64,000 nucleotides of DNA, taken from assembly GCF_028554725.1 (NCBI RefSeq), contig NC_071667.1, positions 16,537,501-16,601,500 of the forward strand, in the 5' to 3' direction. How positions within the stretch are numbered: position 1 is the first letter of the stretch; each line of letters starts with the position of its first letter. The notes below the pieces were generated by a model. It saw only the letters and a list, made by a program, of their open reading frames with translations, ran no database searches and was not told the DNA's origin. Both the position numbers and the translations under genes were made by a program. Below are positions 45,965-57,225 of the stretch, piece by piece. This DNA is from Zeugodacus cucurbitae. Its lineage: Eukaryota > Arthropoda > Insecta > Diptera > Tephritidae.

Positions 45965-48900
45965 TTGAGGTTATACTTCTTATACGACTTCGGAAAAGGT
46001 TGCGATAATTGTTTAACGCTTCAGTGGAGAGGGAATAGCGTTGAACAATTTACGTGAGAGAGAGTGAATGAGAGTAAAGCAGAGAACTAAAAGCACTTGC
46101 CATGCTTATGCTATTTAAGCAATTCTTGTTTTTGTAGAACAATGTTTAAATTTTAGGTTGGTGACATATTCACATGTGTACGCATATGTATGATTGTATG
46201 CTTGTGCATTATTTTTCTTTCGTTTCTGTTTCATTTCTGCGAATTCTCAACTATTTTGTGTGACTTTTGGTTGAGATACTCTGCGTTGGCCGTTAAAAAG
46301 TTAAGACTATACTTCACAGGATCATTTCTGTAGTCAGTCTTCATTTACTTTCTTTGCAAATCGAAAGTATTAGCACCCGCGATGAGGAGGTATATCGTTT
46401 CATCTGACAGTGTGAGGTTTATGAACTTCATTTCTAATTTTGTCTTGTGGCATATTAGAAATGATGTTTCTTCGATGATCGCTCGGTTACAACGGATAAA
46501 ACGACTTCTGAGTGGTGATTTTAATGAATAAATTCCAAGGTTTTATCCAAATAATTATATAAAATAATGCGGTAATAATTGATGCGGTATTCGCGAGAAA
46601 TATAGATAAAATAGATGTTTAATTAATTATGTTTTATTAATTATTGTTTTATAAAGTTGGGTAAATAATTCTGTCAGCCAATTACTATTATAACGGTTAT
46701 AAACTGCAGATTTTGTTTTTTGCCATATAACCAACATTTATTGAAGACTCCTTGTCATTCTCATAACAAATTTACGTTGCTCTCCAGCCATTTTAACAAG
46801 CGAACTACGTTCATTTTAATTTCACTTTCTTTGCCCAGCAACAATGTGCCAAATGTGGCATGAAAACAACAACAATGAAACTGAGAAATTAAGTCAATTT
46901 ACATAGGAGTGCGGTGCTACTTACCATATGTAAGCATACAAATATGCGTACGTGTGTGTGTGTTGCATGTGTAACGCCAACGCACTCGAGTCACTTGCAA
47001 CTTGACAACAACTAACGCCCCTGCAGGCCATGCATGCTTGGTAAAAATACGAGTATGTGGCCATGTGGGCGAGCCTGGCAGTGTTTGTGCGGCTGCAGCT
47101 GGACCGCAGTTGGTGGTATAATTGCGAAATTTTCACTTTCGCATGTTGACTTAATTGCTAATTGATGAACGATGTGCACACGATTGGGTGTGTGTGCGTG
47201 AGCAACATAGTGCTGGCGAAGGGGCAGGACGTAAGTCCTTCATATACCTACATATATACATATGTATGTATGTAAATTGTAGATAACAGTAAACAACTAC
47301 CATTTTTGTTATCCTCGTTGGAGAGTGCACGCACACTTACCTATGCCTGCGTATGTTGCACTAATATGGTGTGTTGCAGCTTTTGTGGCAACAATAAAGG
47401 TGCTGCTATGTTGTCGTCGAAACCATCAAATGCCGTTGACGTTTAAGTGAACTTGTTCGCTATTTAAGTAGCTGCAATTGCAACCAATAAATAGCGTCGA
47501 GTAAATAGCGTAGTTCGGAAAATTGTTTGTGGCATGCAACATGCGGCAAACAATTGTGTATGAAATACCTAAATGTTGGCAATGTATTAAGTAGCTTGCT
47601 GCGCTGTTTGTTGCATATGCACATAGTTTTGTTGTTGTTTTTGTTGCTAATATTGCTGTTGTTACAAATATGGTTTTTGTTGTTTTTGGTTAAGCTCAAT
47701 GCTCACAGCAAACTAGAAACTTTTTCCAACTAAGCAGCTGCAGTGCAGTAGCCGCCGTGAAACCGGTCTGCCCGATACAGCATACGGTCCACATAGTTTC
47801 GACTTATACGCTGACAGGATTTACTTGTCTTGCGCAAATGCTGCCGCGCAGAAATTATAATTGTATTTTTTTCTAACAATTTTTTTTTAAATTATTATTC
47901 TTTTTTTGCTAATAAAAACCTACGGTGGCGTGCAATTCATTTTCATTAAAAATAGTTATGTTATGCATGATTTTTTAGAAATATTTTTTTATATTCATTT
48001 TTGCAACACTTATTTCTTGTTGCTGTTGTTGTGCATCGCCTGTCGATTTCCGATTAGCTGCCCGCGTATAAATGCGCTTAGAAAGTGAAAAATCTGCAAC
48101 TTAGAACTGGTTTTGCAATTTTATTTTGCCAGCCAGCTGTGCTGCCTCATGGCGTTGGAAGTGCGTTGGCACCGCAACGTGTTGCAGCTGGTTGCGCGTG
48201 GTCGTTGTGTGCGTCGTGTTGGTGTTGGAGAATTTTTATGAGTGCATTTTAATTCAATATGCTTTATTAGAGGAAAAAATAACGCGTGTAAGCTGTGCAC
48301 TTAAAATATTATATATCTATAGTTAATGGGAGTTTACTTCGAAACAGCCGTTAAAATCCTTTGTTGTCCAATTTATGAGTTTTGCAAAAGTTACAGGTTA
48401 TACTAATAATATACTAAAGGACTTTTTAAGGGGTTAGGTGGGTTTCAATATTTCACAATTTAAAAAAAAAATTGTTTGCTTTACTAAATAGTACAATATC
48501 TTTAAAATTTTCTCCAAAATTTAAGTCGATCGGACTAAAACTGTAAAAGATAGATTCTTTGTAAGTTCCACCCATCAGGACACGTTAGTTTCAATTGAAA
48601 ACTTTAAACGTAGTTATCTTCAAACTCCGCTTTTCAAGTTGATGGACACGAATTTTCGAAAATTTATGTCACAATTTTTTTCAAATTTTGCACAGATCTT
48701 TGCCAATATATGGCAAAAATTTGGCCCAAAAAAAATATTTTTTTTCTTCAAAGTCTGTCAAAAATTTTTGTTTAAGGAACCTCAGCCAATTTTGCTTTTT
48801 ACTCAACATAAACTCTAAATTTTTATAATACAATTCTATTGCTTAATGCCGATTTAAGATTTGAAACCAATTCTATTCATCATTTTCTTGAAGACTCAGT

Positions 48901-49062
48901 AGCTGAAGACATCCATTCCAGATCCTCAGATGATGCAAGTACGGCAATGTCAATTCTAATTCAAATTCAACAACGGAAATGAAGACAAACTTCACATAGT
49001 TAATAAAATCACTGCAATGATGTAATTAGTCGGTTAGTAATTCTGTCATAGCAGCGAGCATT
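45965..49062. other. Gene-free stretch, partly complex sequence
   Basis: From 46000 to 46120 there is GAGAGAGAGTGAATGAGAGT and related GAGA-rich DNA. From 46.8 to 48.3 kb the base composition is more balanced, with CACACACA/GTGTGTGT and TTGTTGTTG runs and several overlapping ORFs without domains. From 48420 to 48850 there is a TTT/AAA-rich stretch with ATTTTCTCCAAAATTTAAGT and similar that I could not assign. No gene is called. The complex part could be regulatory DNA. Confidence 0.35.
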
Positions 49063-49233
49063 ATAGCGTTTTCGCACTACCAAATTAATTGATCAATTAA
49101 TTTTGATTGAGATTGAAATTCAATCAAAAATTAATTTAGAATTTTATTTTGTATGGTAAATCGATCTTAATCAACATTTTAATCGAACAGAGGACGGTTA
49201 ATTGATCAATTAGCGCCTGTGTGAAAAGGCTAT
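49063..49233 (+). mobile_element. MITE family 1, copy 6 (short)
   Basis: The ends ATAGCGTTTTCGCACTACCA with AATTAATTGATCAATTAATT and TTGATCAATTAGCGCCTGTG then TGAAAAGGCTAT are intact, but the middle is reduced to a 171-bp deletion form lacking the GATCAGCTG and CGACATCTACCGTCG blocks. Confidence 0.8.
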
Positions 49234-49260
49234 TAAGTTTAAAGGACTTAATGACTGTAA

Positions 49261-49271
49261 TCTTCCGTCTT
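49261..49271. repeat. Target-site duplication of truncated LINE, left copy
   Basis: TCTTCCGTCTT is identical to 50328-50338. The pair brackets the truncated LINE. Confidence 0.8.
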
Positions 49272-50327
49272 CTCTTCTTCTTAACTGGCGTAGAAACCGC
49301 TTACGCGGTTATAGCCGAGTCCACAACAGTGCGCCACGCATCTCTCCTTTTGGCGGTTTGGCGCCAATTGGTAATACCAAGTGAAGACAGGTCCTTCTCC
49401 ACCTGGTCCTTCCACCGGAGTGGAGGTCTCCCTCTTCCTCGGCTTCCACCAGCGGGTACTGCATCGAAAACTTTCAGAGCTGGGGCACTTTCATCCATTC
49501 GAACAACATGACCCAGCCAGCGTAGCCGCTGTCTTTTTATTCGCTGGACTATGTCTATGTCGTCGAACAACACATACAGCTCATCATTCCATCTTCTGCG
49601 GTATTCGCCGTTGCCAATGTTTAAGGGACCGTAAATCTTCCGCAAAACCTTTCTCTCGAAAACTCCTAGTGCCGTCTCATCGGATGTTGACACCGTCCAC
49701 GCTTCTGCACCATAAAGTAGGACGGGAATGATGAGGGACTTGTAGAGTTTAGTTTTTGTTCGTCGAGAGAGGACTTTACTTTTCAATTGCCTACTCAGTC
49801 CACAGTAGCACCTGTTGGCAAGAGTGATTCTGCGTTGGATTTCAAGGCTGACATTATTATCGGTGTTAATGTTGGTTCCTAGGTATACGAAATTATCTAC
49901 AACTTCAAAGTTATGACTGTCAACAGTGACGTGGGAGCCAAGACGCGAATGCGCTGACTGTTTGTTTGATGACAGGAGATATTTCGTCTTGTCCTCGTTC
50001 ACCACCAGACCCATTCGCTTCGCTTCCTTATCCAGGCGGGAAAAAGCAGAACTAACGGCGCGGGTGTTGTTTCCGATGATATCAATATCATCGGCGTACG
50101 CCAGGAGCTGTACACTCTTGTAGAAGATTGTACCTTCTCTATTTAGCTCGGCAGCTCTTATAATTTTCTCCAGCATCAAGTTAAAGAAGTCGCACGATAG
50201 CGAGTCACCTTGTCTGAAACCTCGTTTGGTATCGAACGGCTCGGAGAGGTCCTTCCCGATCCTGACGGAGCTTTTGGTGTTGCTCAACGTCAACTTACAC
50301 AGCCGTATTAGTTTTGCGGGGATACCG
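49272..50327 (-). mobile_element. RTE LINE, 5'-truncated copy
   Basis: A 1.06-kb reverse-strand copy of the LINE family carries an 11-bp target duplication. It begins inside the reverse transcriptase at the residues equivalent to GIPAKLIRLCKL and runs to the natural 3' end CGCCAGTTAAGAAGAAGAG, so its tail is (AAG)n rather than (AT)n. The truncation is typical of incomplete reverse transcription. Confidence 0.92.
49301..50293 (-). pseudogene. Partial LINE reverse transcriptase ORF, 330 codons
   Basis: This reading frame covers the second half of the reverse transcriptase and the C-terminal region: RGFRQGDSLSCDFFN, AYADDIDIIG (YADD at residues 66-69), LIIPVLLYGAEAWTV, RLRWLGHVVRM and GRGRPPLRWKDQV. 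It is free of stops but lacks the endonuclease and the first half of the reverse transcriptase, so it cannot support transposition. It differs from the full-length copy at scattered residues (for example GNNTRAVSS for GSNNRAVCS), consistent with a separate insertion from the same family. The ATG at 50293 is an internal Met, not a natural start. Confidence 0.9.
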
Positions 50328-50338
50328 TCTTCCGTCTT
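50328..50338. repeat. Target-site duplication of truncated LINE, right copy
   Basis: TCTTCCGTCTT, identical to 49261-49271. Confidence 0.8.
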
Positions 50339-51473
50339 AGTTTGAGAGAAATTCGAAAAAGATGAATAGGAAAAAGTTCTTCATATTTTATGTAGAGAGA
50401 ATCAGCGCACCATATCGAGAAGATTTTAATTATAAACTAAATTGAAGAGATCTGGTGTTGAAATATCTAGATTGGTTTACACTAAATCGCTGCTGACTAG
50501 TTCACTAACCACTCTTTCTTCGAGTATATTCAATTACAACTTAAGATAATGATCTTTAGTAAATTAAATCAGAACAATATTTAGCGAATCTCAGAATTAA
50601 TTTGAGATAGTGTTAAACAGATAAAAAAAATTGATGGACTGAATTCACTGCAATTTCACCTATAAAGCTAAATAGTCATAATATATTATTACTCAAGCGA
50701 ACAATGTGGTTTATTATATAATAATAGAATGCAAATAAACACTATCTATTTGCTTTATTTATATTAAAATTAATCTACTTATTAATTAAAATTTAACATT
50801 CATTTGGTTTCATTCATGATGGAAATTTATCGTCTAATATGGATACATATCTATACATTTAAATTTATATATGTCCATATGTACAAATACCAGCCGACTT
50901 TACCATTTCTGTTGTTATTTATTGCCGGAAATGACTGACGAGACAGTAAATTACACAAATAAATTTACACACATACAGAAATTGTATTTTGTGTTGATAT
51001 TTAATTACAATCACTTATGTATCTCACATTGCCCTGGAGACGTTTGTTGTCGTTTATTTGGCTTACAACATATTTTGATTAGAAGACCAAATAAAAATTT
51101 TGTGACATAATTTATGCAAAAATGTTGCCATTAGTAGTTGAAAGCAAGTGTTTTTAGAAATATTTGCATTTATTGCGTTACTCTGATTACATCCGCTCAA
51201 CAAAGCAGAATAAATTACATTTCAACATATTTTATTTGTAGATGTTACATTACTTTCGCGGCTTCCAAAAATTGTGTCTTATTAAATTCTACATCTCTAG
51301 AATATCGATCTCGAATTTCCAACTCTATCCGAGTAATAGTTTTGAAGATAAAGGCTGAAGTATTTACATGCTTCGGGATTCTTTTATTGATACTCAAAAC
51401 TGTGTTTTCAAAGTTGGTTGTCAAGATTTCTCGAAACAACTGAAGAAGCTTGTCCATACATATGTGGTATATA
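50339..51473. other. Non-coding, no gene seen
   Basis: AT-rich spacer. ORFs at 50871-51110 and on both strands across 51138-51520 lack domains. Confidence 0.4.
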
Positions 51474-52310
51474 AAGGGTTTTTCAAAAGCGACGCTACAA
51501 AAGTAGACCATTTGTGTCACTTTTTAGACATTTCAGTTCAGTAAGGATTGCCATTTCATCATGGAAAGATATACGCTCAAACAACGAGTCGAAATTATTA
51601 AAATTTACTACCGAAATTCGGAGTCAGTGGCCTCAACTTTAAGAGCACTACGTCTAATTTATGATGAGGCTCATTTCTATAAGTAAAAAATGCATTATTG
51701 GTTAGGCAGCAATTAACACGTACTCCATGAGTACGACTCACGAAAAAATTACGGTTTGCTGCGGTGTATGGGCCGGCGACGTCATTGAGCCGTACTTCTT
51801 CCGTGATGGACAAGACCGTAACGTGCCGGTGAATGGGAATCGCTACCGCTCAATGATAACCGAATATTTTTGACCCGAATTGGATGTTATGAACTTGGAC
51901 AATATGTGGTTCCAACAGGACGGCGCCACAAGTCACACATCGAACGTCCCAATAGATGTATTGAAAACCAAGTTTGGTGAATGTTTTATCTTACGAAATG
52001 GCCCAGTCAGTTGGGCGTCTCGGTCGTATGATGTCACGCCGTTAGACTATATCCTGTGGGACTACGTCAAGTCTCTGGTCTATGCGACGATTGATGATAT
52101 TCGTACAAATATTGAACGTGAAATAGCAGCAGTATCGGCTTGAAAACCGTCGAAAATTAGGTTTAGCGTTTGGACTTCTGCAAGCGTGCCGCGGCAGTCA
52201 TGCAAAAAATCGAGTTCCATATATGAAAGCATCGAATGCACTTTCACAGGAATTCCATCGACATCCCAAACCTTTTTTGGTTTATTTATAAAAACTTATT
52301 GAAAACCCCA
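51474..52310 (+). mobile_element. Mariner (DD41D) copy E, both ends present
   Basis: The element opens AAGGGTTTTTCAAAAGCGAC and closes TTATTGAAAACCCCA, with TA on both sides (51472-51473 and 52311-52312). The coding part opens with the usual N-terminus after ATGGAAAGATATACG, then has a deletion that removes much of the helix-turn-helix region, plus stops. The catalytic end is open at 51880-52143: LDNMWFQQDGATSHT supplies the second Asp and YDVTPLDYILWDYV the third. Exactly 41 residues lie between the Asp of QQDGAT and that of PLDY, which defines DD41D, the lineage of rosa elements. With 837 bp and several stops it cannot make transposase. Confidence 0.9.
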
Positions 52311-52312
52311 TA

Positions 52313-53593
52313 TTTGTATACAGTGTCTGTATATCTACATGTACTCAGTAACATAATGGCAGTAGACTAACACTCCTGCAGATTAAAGCCAATTGAAAGT
52401 GCTTCACTAACAGTTTTCAAGTGTATTTGACCAAAAGTAAGTCAAAAGTGTACACAAGTGCCACAAATAGCCAGCACTTCATATACACATATGTACATAA
52501 GCATGGTATATAGTATATTTTTTCATAAGTATATAATTTGGCTGGTTAACCACGAGTTGAGCATTTTGAGCGGTTTGTGATTTATTTATTTGGCTTTATC
52601 GATTGCCACTAATGGCAAATAATATAACCATAAATGGTTTTCAGTTGATTTGGCAGCATGGTTTCACTCGTATTTGTGAATTTGGGAAATGCTGTGAAAA
52701 CAACTACAATTGCAATAATAAGGGTCAAATTAAAATTATTTGGAATTTTACAAGGCAACAGAAATAATTTGCAACAAATATAAAAACAAAATTATGGGAA
52801 CCACTTGTGGACCATACAATATTTCCCATAGCATACATATATGATTGCCTATGGCCCATGACATTAATTATATACATTAAAAATCAAAAATTAAAAATCA
52901 ATTATGCATTCACATTAATGCAGAAATGCATGTATGCAAAAGCTGATAATTAATTTCCAGTAGCACAGAACAGTGTTGAATAGCGATAAAAACAAATGTC
53001 AGCAAGGAAATCAAGATGTTTATGGCGCGTCATAAAAAGTGCTAACTTGAAATGCCTAGAAACCAATTCATAATAAAAATATATATAGTGAAAACTTTCA
53101 AAAACCACTTAAAGTAGTTTTCACATAAATAATTTCGAGAATATCAATATTTAATGGTTCAAGCTAATCAATGCTACTGCACTAAATTTAGTATTCGAAG
53201 AAGCGCTCACTAGTCGTTTTAGTGACAAAATAATTTATGATTTAATTGCAAACGAAACACCATTTATTGCTTTACTCAATTGATTAACGATTTTAAATAT
53301 TTCGCATTATAGTTTCGGTAAAGCTACTATGCTTTTAGTTTTATGGGCGGTCAAGTTTCAAGTTTGAGTCAAATGATAAATAATATGTTGTTTAGAGTTT
53401 AAAAATGTTTGAGGAAGTCAGTTTTTAAGAAAGTTAATTCTGATAATAAGAAATTAGACTACTTTAGGGTACTTATAACAGTATAGATTTTTCATACCTC
53501 TTGTTCGAAAAAAGGTACACAAACACAGCGTTTTCGGAATAATTTATGCATAATCACCTTACGAATGCACCGATCTTTAGACCTTGGAGTGTG
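52313..53593. other. Non-coding, no gene seen
   Basis: The sequence is AT-rich with scattered TATA/CATA runs. No coding, RNA or repeat feature is supported. Confidence 0.4.
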
Positions 53594-53640
53594 TCGGATC
53601 GAAGAACAACTGGTATAAACTTAAAAAATCAGTTATACTA
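53594..53640. repeat. CTGGTATAAATTTAAAA repeat, unit 1
   Basis: GGATCGAAGAACAACTGGTA with TAAACTTAAAAAATC is the first of three related segments. The others are at 54674-54730 and 54892-54935. Units 1 and 2 lie either side of mariner copy F. Confidence 0.5.
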
Positions 53641-53691
53641 TTTTAATTATATATATCTCACTATCGAGCAGAGATCTTTGTATTATATATA

Positions 53692-54644
53692 AAGGATTTT
53701 TCAAAAGGGACGCTACGAAAGTAGACCGATAGGGGCCGCAAACGACGCCATATTTTTTTCGCCCTTTTGACATTTCTCCTCACTCAGGTTTGCCATTTCA
53801 TTATGGAAGGATATACGATCCAACAACGAGTCGAAATTATTAAAATTTACTACCGAAATTTGTAGTCAGTGGCCTCAACTTTAAGGGCGCTACGTCCAAT
53901 TTATGTTCGTCATAATCGTCCTCTCAGATCAACAATTGAGCATCTAATGGAAAATTTTGAATCCCAGGCATAGTACAAAATGTTCCCGTGCCAGTGAGAC
54001 TACCGCTAGCGCATCAATTGAGGAATACCCAAATCAATCTCTTACAAGTCGTTCTCAAGCATTGGGGATCTCTATGCCGTCATTATGGCGAATTTTGTGA
54101 AAAGATCTTGACCTATATCCTTACAAGATCAAATTGACGCAAGAACTAAAGCCGCTTGGCACCAGCATCGTCGTATGTTCGTAAATTGGGCTGAGCAACA
54201 ACTTGAAAATGATCCGGAGTTTCATCGAAAAATCATCTTCAGATCTTCATTTCTAGCTGAATGGATTCGTCAATAAGCAAAAGATGCGTTATTGGACCGT
54301 TATTGGACTTCTTCCGTGACGATCAAGACCGACACGTTACTGTGAATGGGAATCGCTACGGCTCAATGGTAACCGAATATTTTTGGCACGAATTGAATGT
54401 TATGGACTTGGACAATATGTGGTTCCAACAGGACGGCGTCACATGTCACACAGCGAATGTCACAATGATCGATCGAACGTGAAATTGCAGCTGTATTGGC
54501 CGATTTATACTTTAAAACCGTCGAAAATTGAGTTCAGTGTCTGGACTTCTGAAAGTGTGCCCAAAAGAAATCGATATATAGTGGCATCGAATGTACTTTC
54601 TGAGGAATAAAGAATTTCATTGAATTCATATTGAAAAATCCACT
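53692..54644 (+). mobile_element. Mariner (DD41D) copy F, defective
   Basis: The left end AAGGATTTTTCAAAAGGGAC, preceded by TA, and the right end TTGAAAAATCCACT, followed by TA, bound a 953-bp copy. The N-terminal part is recognisable from ATGGAAGGATATACG with the CAACAACGAGTCGAAATTAT block. The helix-turn-helix part is present but carries stops and shifts. The middle Asp survives in DNMWFQQDGVTCHTANV. The region with the last Asp (TPLDYFLW) is deleted, because the DNA jumps from GCGAATGTCACAATG to GATCGATCGAACGTGAAATT. Confidence 0.88.
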
Positions 54645-54673
54645 TACGATAGGTACATTCGTTTGCGATAGAC

Positions 54674-54730
54674 CATGATGAGTGGCGAATCGAACAAACA
54701 ACTGGTATAAATTTAAAATACTGGTATAAC
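54674..54730. repeat. CTGGTATAAATTTAAAA repeat, unit 2
   Basis: GGCGAATCGAACAAACAACT with GGTATAAATTTAAAATAC and CTGGTATAAC repeats unit 1 at 53594 and unit 3 at 54892. Confidence 0.5.
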
Positions 54731-54891
54731 GTAAAATGAATGTAGTAGCAAGTATACCATTTTAAGGAGTTATTATCACTCTCTCACTCTCTTTCCATTG
54801 AATTCTACTGGGTAACTTCGTTGTAGTTTTCGCTTGTAATATGCATACATACATACTGACTAAGAGATCATAACTCAAATATAGCGTCATA

Positions 54892-54935
54892 TTGGAACGA
54901 AGAACTGGTATAAATTTAAAATGCTGGTATGCATC
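54892..54935. repeat. CTGGTATAAATTTAAAA repeat, unit 3
   Basis: TTGGAACGAAGAACTGGTAT then AAATTTAAAATGCTGGTATG, closely matching unit 2. Confidence 0.5.
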
Positions 54936-56307
54936 TACATGTAGGCCTAACTTAAACGAAGTCTGAGTCTGGTCTAACTCATATATACTCGTTTATGTAC
55001 ATACATATACCCACATGATCTCTCTTTCGAATCGTAACTTTATGTTACAAAGCTTTATAATGCAGAGCCGCACATCCACAGCAACGCTAAGCGCAGAAAT
55101 GGTAAAAATATTCGAAAAAAATAGCAAAAATGTTAAAAACCGGTTTTTTGCTATTACAACAATAAAAGCAAAAATCAAAGTTAACTTACAGACAGAGATT
55201 TTACACAAGTAGACAAAAGAAACCACAACAATAAAAGGTGCTAAACATATACAATTTACAACAACAAAGAGTAGCGTACAGCAGCCTAGAAAACGTAACA
55301 ACAACAACATGACGTTTACGCATAAAGCAAGATCACACGAAAACTGGAAAAATTATAATAAAAACGGGAGCGTTGGGCAACTCTGTTGGCAATACGAAAA
55401 AGTAGAAATAGCAACGAATAAAGTTCCACATGCAACAACGCTACAACTTCTAGCGAAACAGCGACTTTCCCATACTAAAAATAAAATATGCACGAAATTT
55501 GCAGTTTCTCCAACTAACACGCGTACAGCAGCGCGGTCTATGTGAATGTGAATTCCAGTTGCGAAAATTGATGACAACACATAAAGATAGATGGATAACA
55601 ATATATGTACATACGAGTAACTGCCACCTTGCTGCAATCAGACACATTTACATATTTAACACACACACACGCAAAAGAGAACCCTAAAAACTAGCGAAAT
55701 CCGCGATTCGGTGAATGCGACAGTGAAATGTAAATGCGAATAAACGTGCAAGTAGTTGTAGTGATAGACACATAAAATTGCATTGTCGGTTACAGTGACG
55801 CGAAATTGGCATATAAATTGCAACAAAAAAAATTAAAAAAAAAGTTGTGGAAATAAAATTTACAGTCGTCTGCGCTTTTGGTTACACAGTTGGAGTTTGT
55901 GTAGTTGGTAAAAGTATGCTGGAGAACTTTAAATTTGTACTTATAGAAGGAGAAAAACAGAGAGTGAGAGCGAGGTAGAAATAGAGAGCGCTAGGTGTCG
56001 GAACCTTCTAGGGGAACTCCTCTAATACAACATAGAGTCATTCTTGAAAAGCAACGCATACAATAGTTGTCTTACAGATGGTTTTACTTCGTATTTTCTT
56101 CGTGTATAGTATCATTCCGGAATTTTCTAATTTGGAGTTTCGTGGTTCAGTTCGTATATCAAAAACGAAAATGAAGAAAAAATATATTTTACTGTTAGTT
56201 CGACCATTTAAAAGACAAGAGACCCAGCCCTGTACTCAATGCCCTCTAGTGGATATAAATACATATTGTCAGAAGCTAGGAAAACGGACTAAATAAATGC
56301 TTGCAAA
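54936..56307 (+). other. A/CAA-rich stretch resembling a fly 5' leader
   Basis: No gene is called. From about 55000 to 55860 the plus strand is rich in A and CAA/ACA repeats (AACAACAACAACATGACG, ACAACAACAAAG) and has phrases such as GACAGTGAAATGTAAATGCG and CAAGTAGTTGTAGTGATAG that look like long dipteran 5' untranslated sequence. A donor-like TTG|GTAAAAGT lies at 55906-55914. No coding exon or core promoter was identified, so this is only a suggestion. ORFs here (up to 105 codons) have no domain. Confidence 0.25.
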
Positions 56308-57225
56308 CAAATCGCACGACCGAGGCGACCAATTGGCCGGGCCATTTCGTGAGATAACACGTTCATCAAATTTGGTTTTCAATAAGTCAGTTGTCACATT
56401 CGATGTGTGGCTTCTGGCGCTGGAATCACACAATCACAATTCGGGTCAAAAATATTCGAATATCATTGAGCGGTAGCGATTCCCATTCACAGCAACGTGC
56501 CGGTCTGGATCATCACGGAAGAGTTACAGCCCTATTATGCCGGCGGCCCATAAACCGCACCAAAGCGTAATTTTTTCGGAATGCAATGGTAACTCATGGA
56601 GTACGTGTGGATTGCTGTCTGACCAATAACGCATATTTTGCTTATTGACGAAGCCATTCAGCCAGAAATGGGCCTAATCGCTGAAAATGATTTTTTGATG
56701 AAAATCCAAATCCTTTTCAAGTTGTTGCTCAGCGCAATTCACGAACGATTCAGGTTCAGCTTCAGTTCTTGCGTCAATTTGATCTTGTAAGGATGTAGGT
56801 CGAGATCTTTTCGTAAAATTCGCCACAACGACGTCACGGCGCCTGAGAGCGACGTGTGAAAGACTCATTTGGGTCTTCCTCAATTAATGCGCCATGGGCA
56901 GCAATATTCTCGATACTATGGGCACTTCTTTGTCTCACTCACGAGAATATTTTGTAATGTGCTTGTGGATTAAAATTTTTCCACTAGACGCTCAATTGTT
57001 GATCTGACAGGACGATTATGACGACTATATATTGGATGTAGCGCTCTTAAAGTCAAGGCCACTGACTTCGTTTTTCGGTAGTAAATTTTAATAATTTCGA
57101 CTCGTTGTTGGATCGTATGGCTTTCCATGATGAAATGACCTTACTGAAAAGAAATGCCAAAAGAGCGGGAAAAATATGGCGTCGTTTGTTGAACCTATCG
57201 GTTTACTTTTGTAGCTTTTGTAATT
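56308..57225 (-). mobile_element. Mariner (DD41D) copy G, 3'-truncated
   Basis: This reverse-strand copy starts near 57225 with a decayed end (GCTACAAAAGTAAACCGATA). It then has the N-terminal coding part (ATGGAAAGCCATACGATCCA then ACAACGAGTCGAAATTATTA), the helix-turn-helix part (SLTRRSQA-type residues, shifted) and the sequence for FVNCAEQQLEKDLDFHQKII. The catalytic part has lost the QQDGAT segment by deletion. The copy ends abruptly after NWSPRSCDL at 56308, before the last Asp. It is dead. Confidence 0.85.

Noticed and set aside
54671..54695. TGATGAG...CGAAC, reminiscent of a hammerhead ribozyme core
   Set aside because: The conserved core A is missing, stem II does not pair, and no flanking stems I/III are evident.
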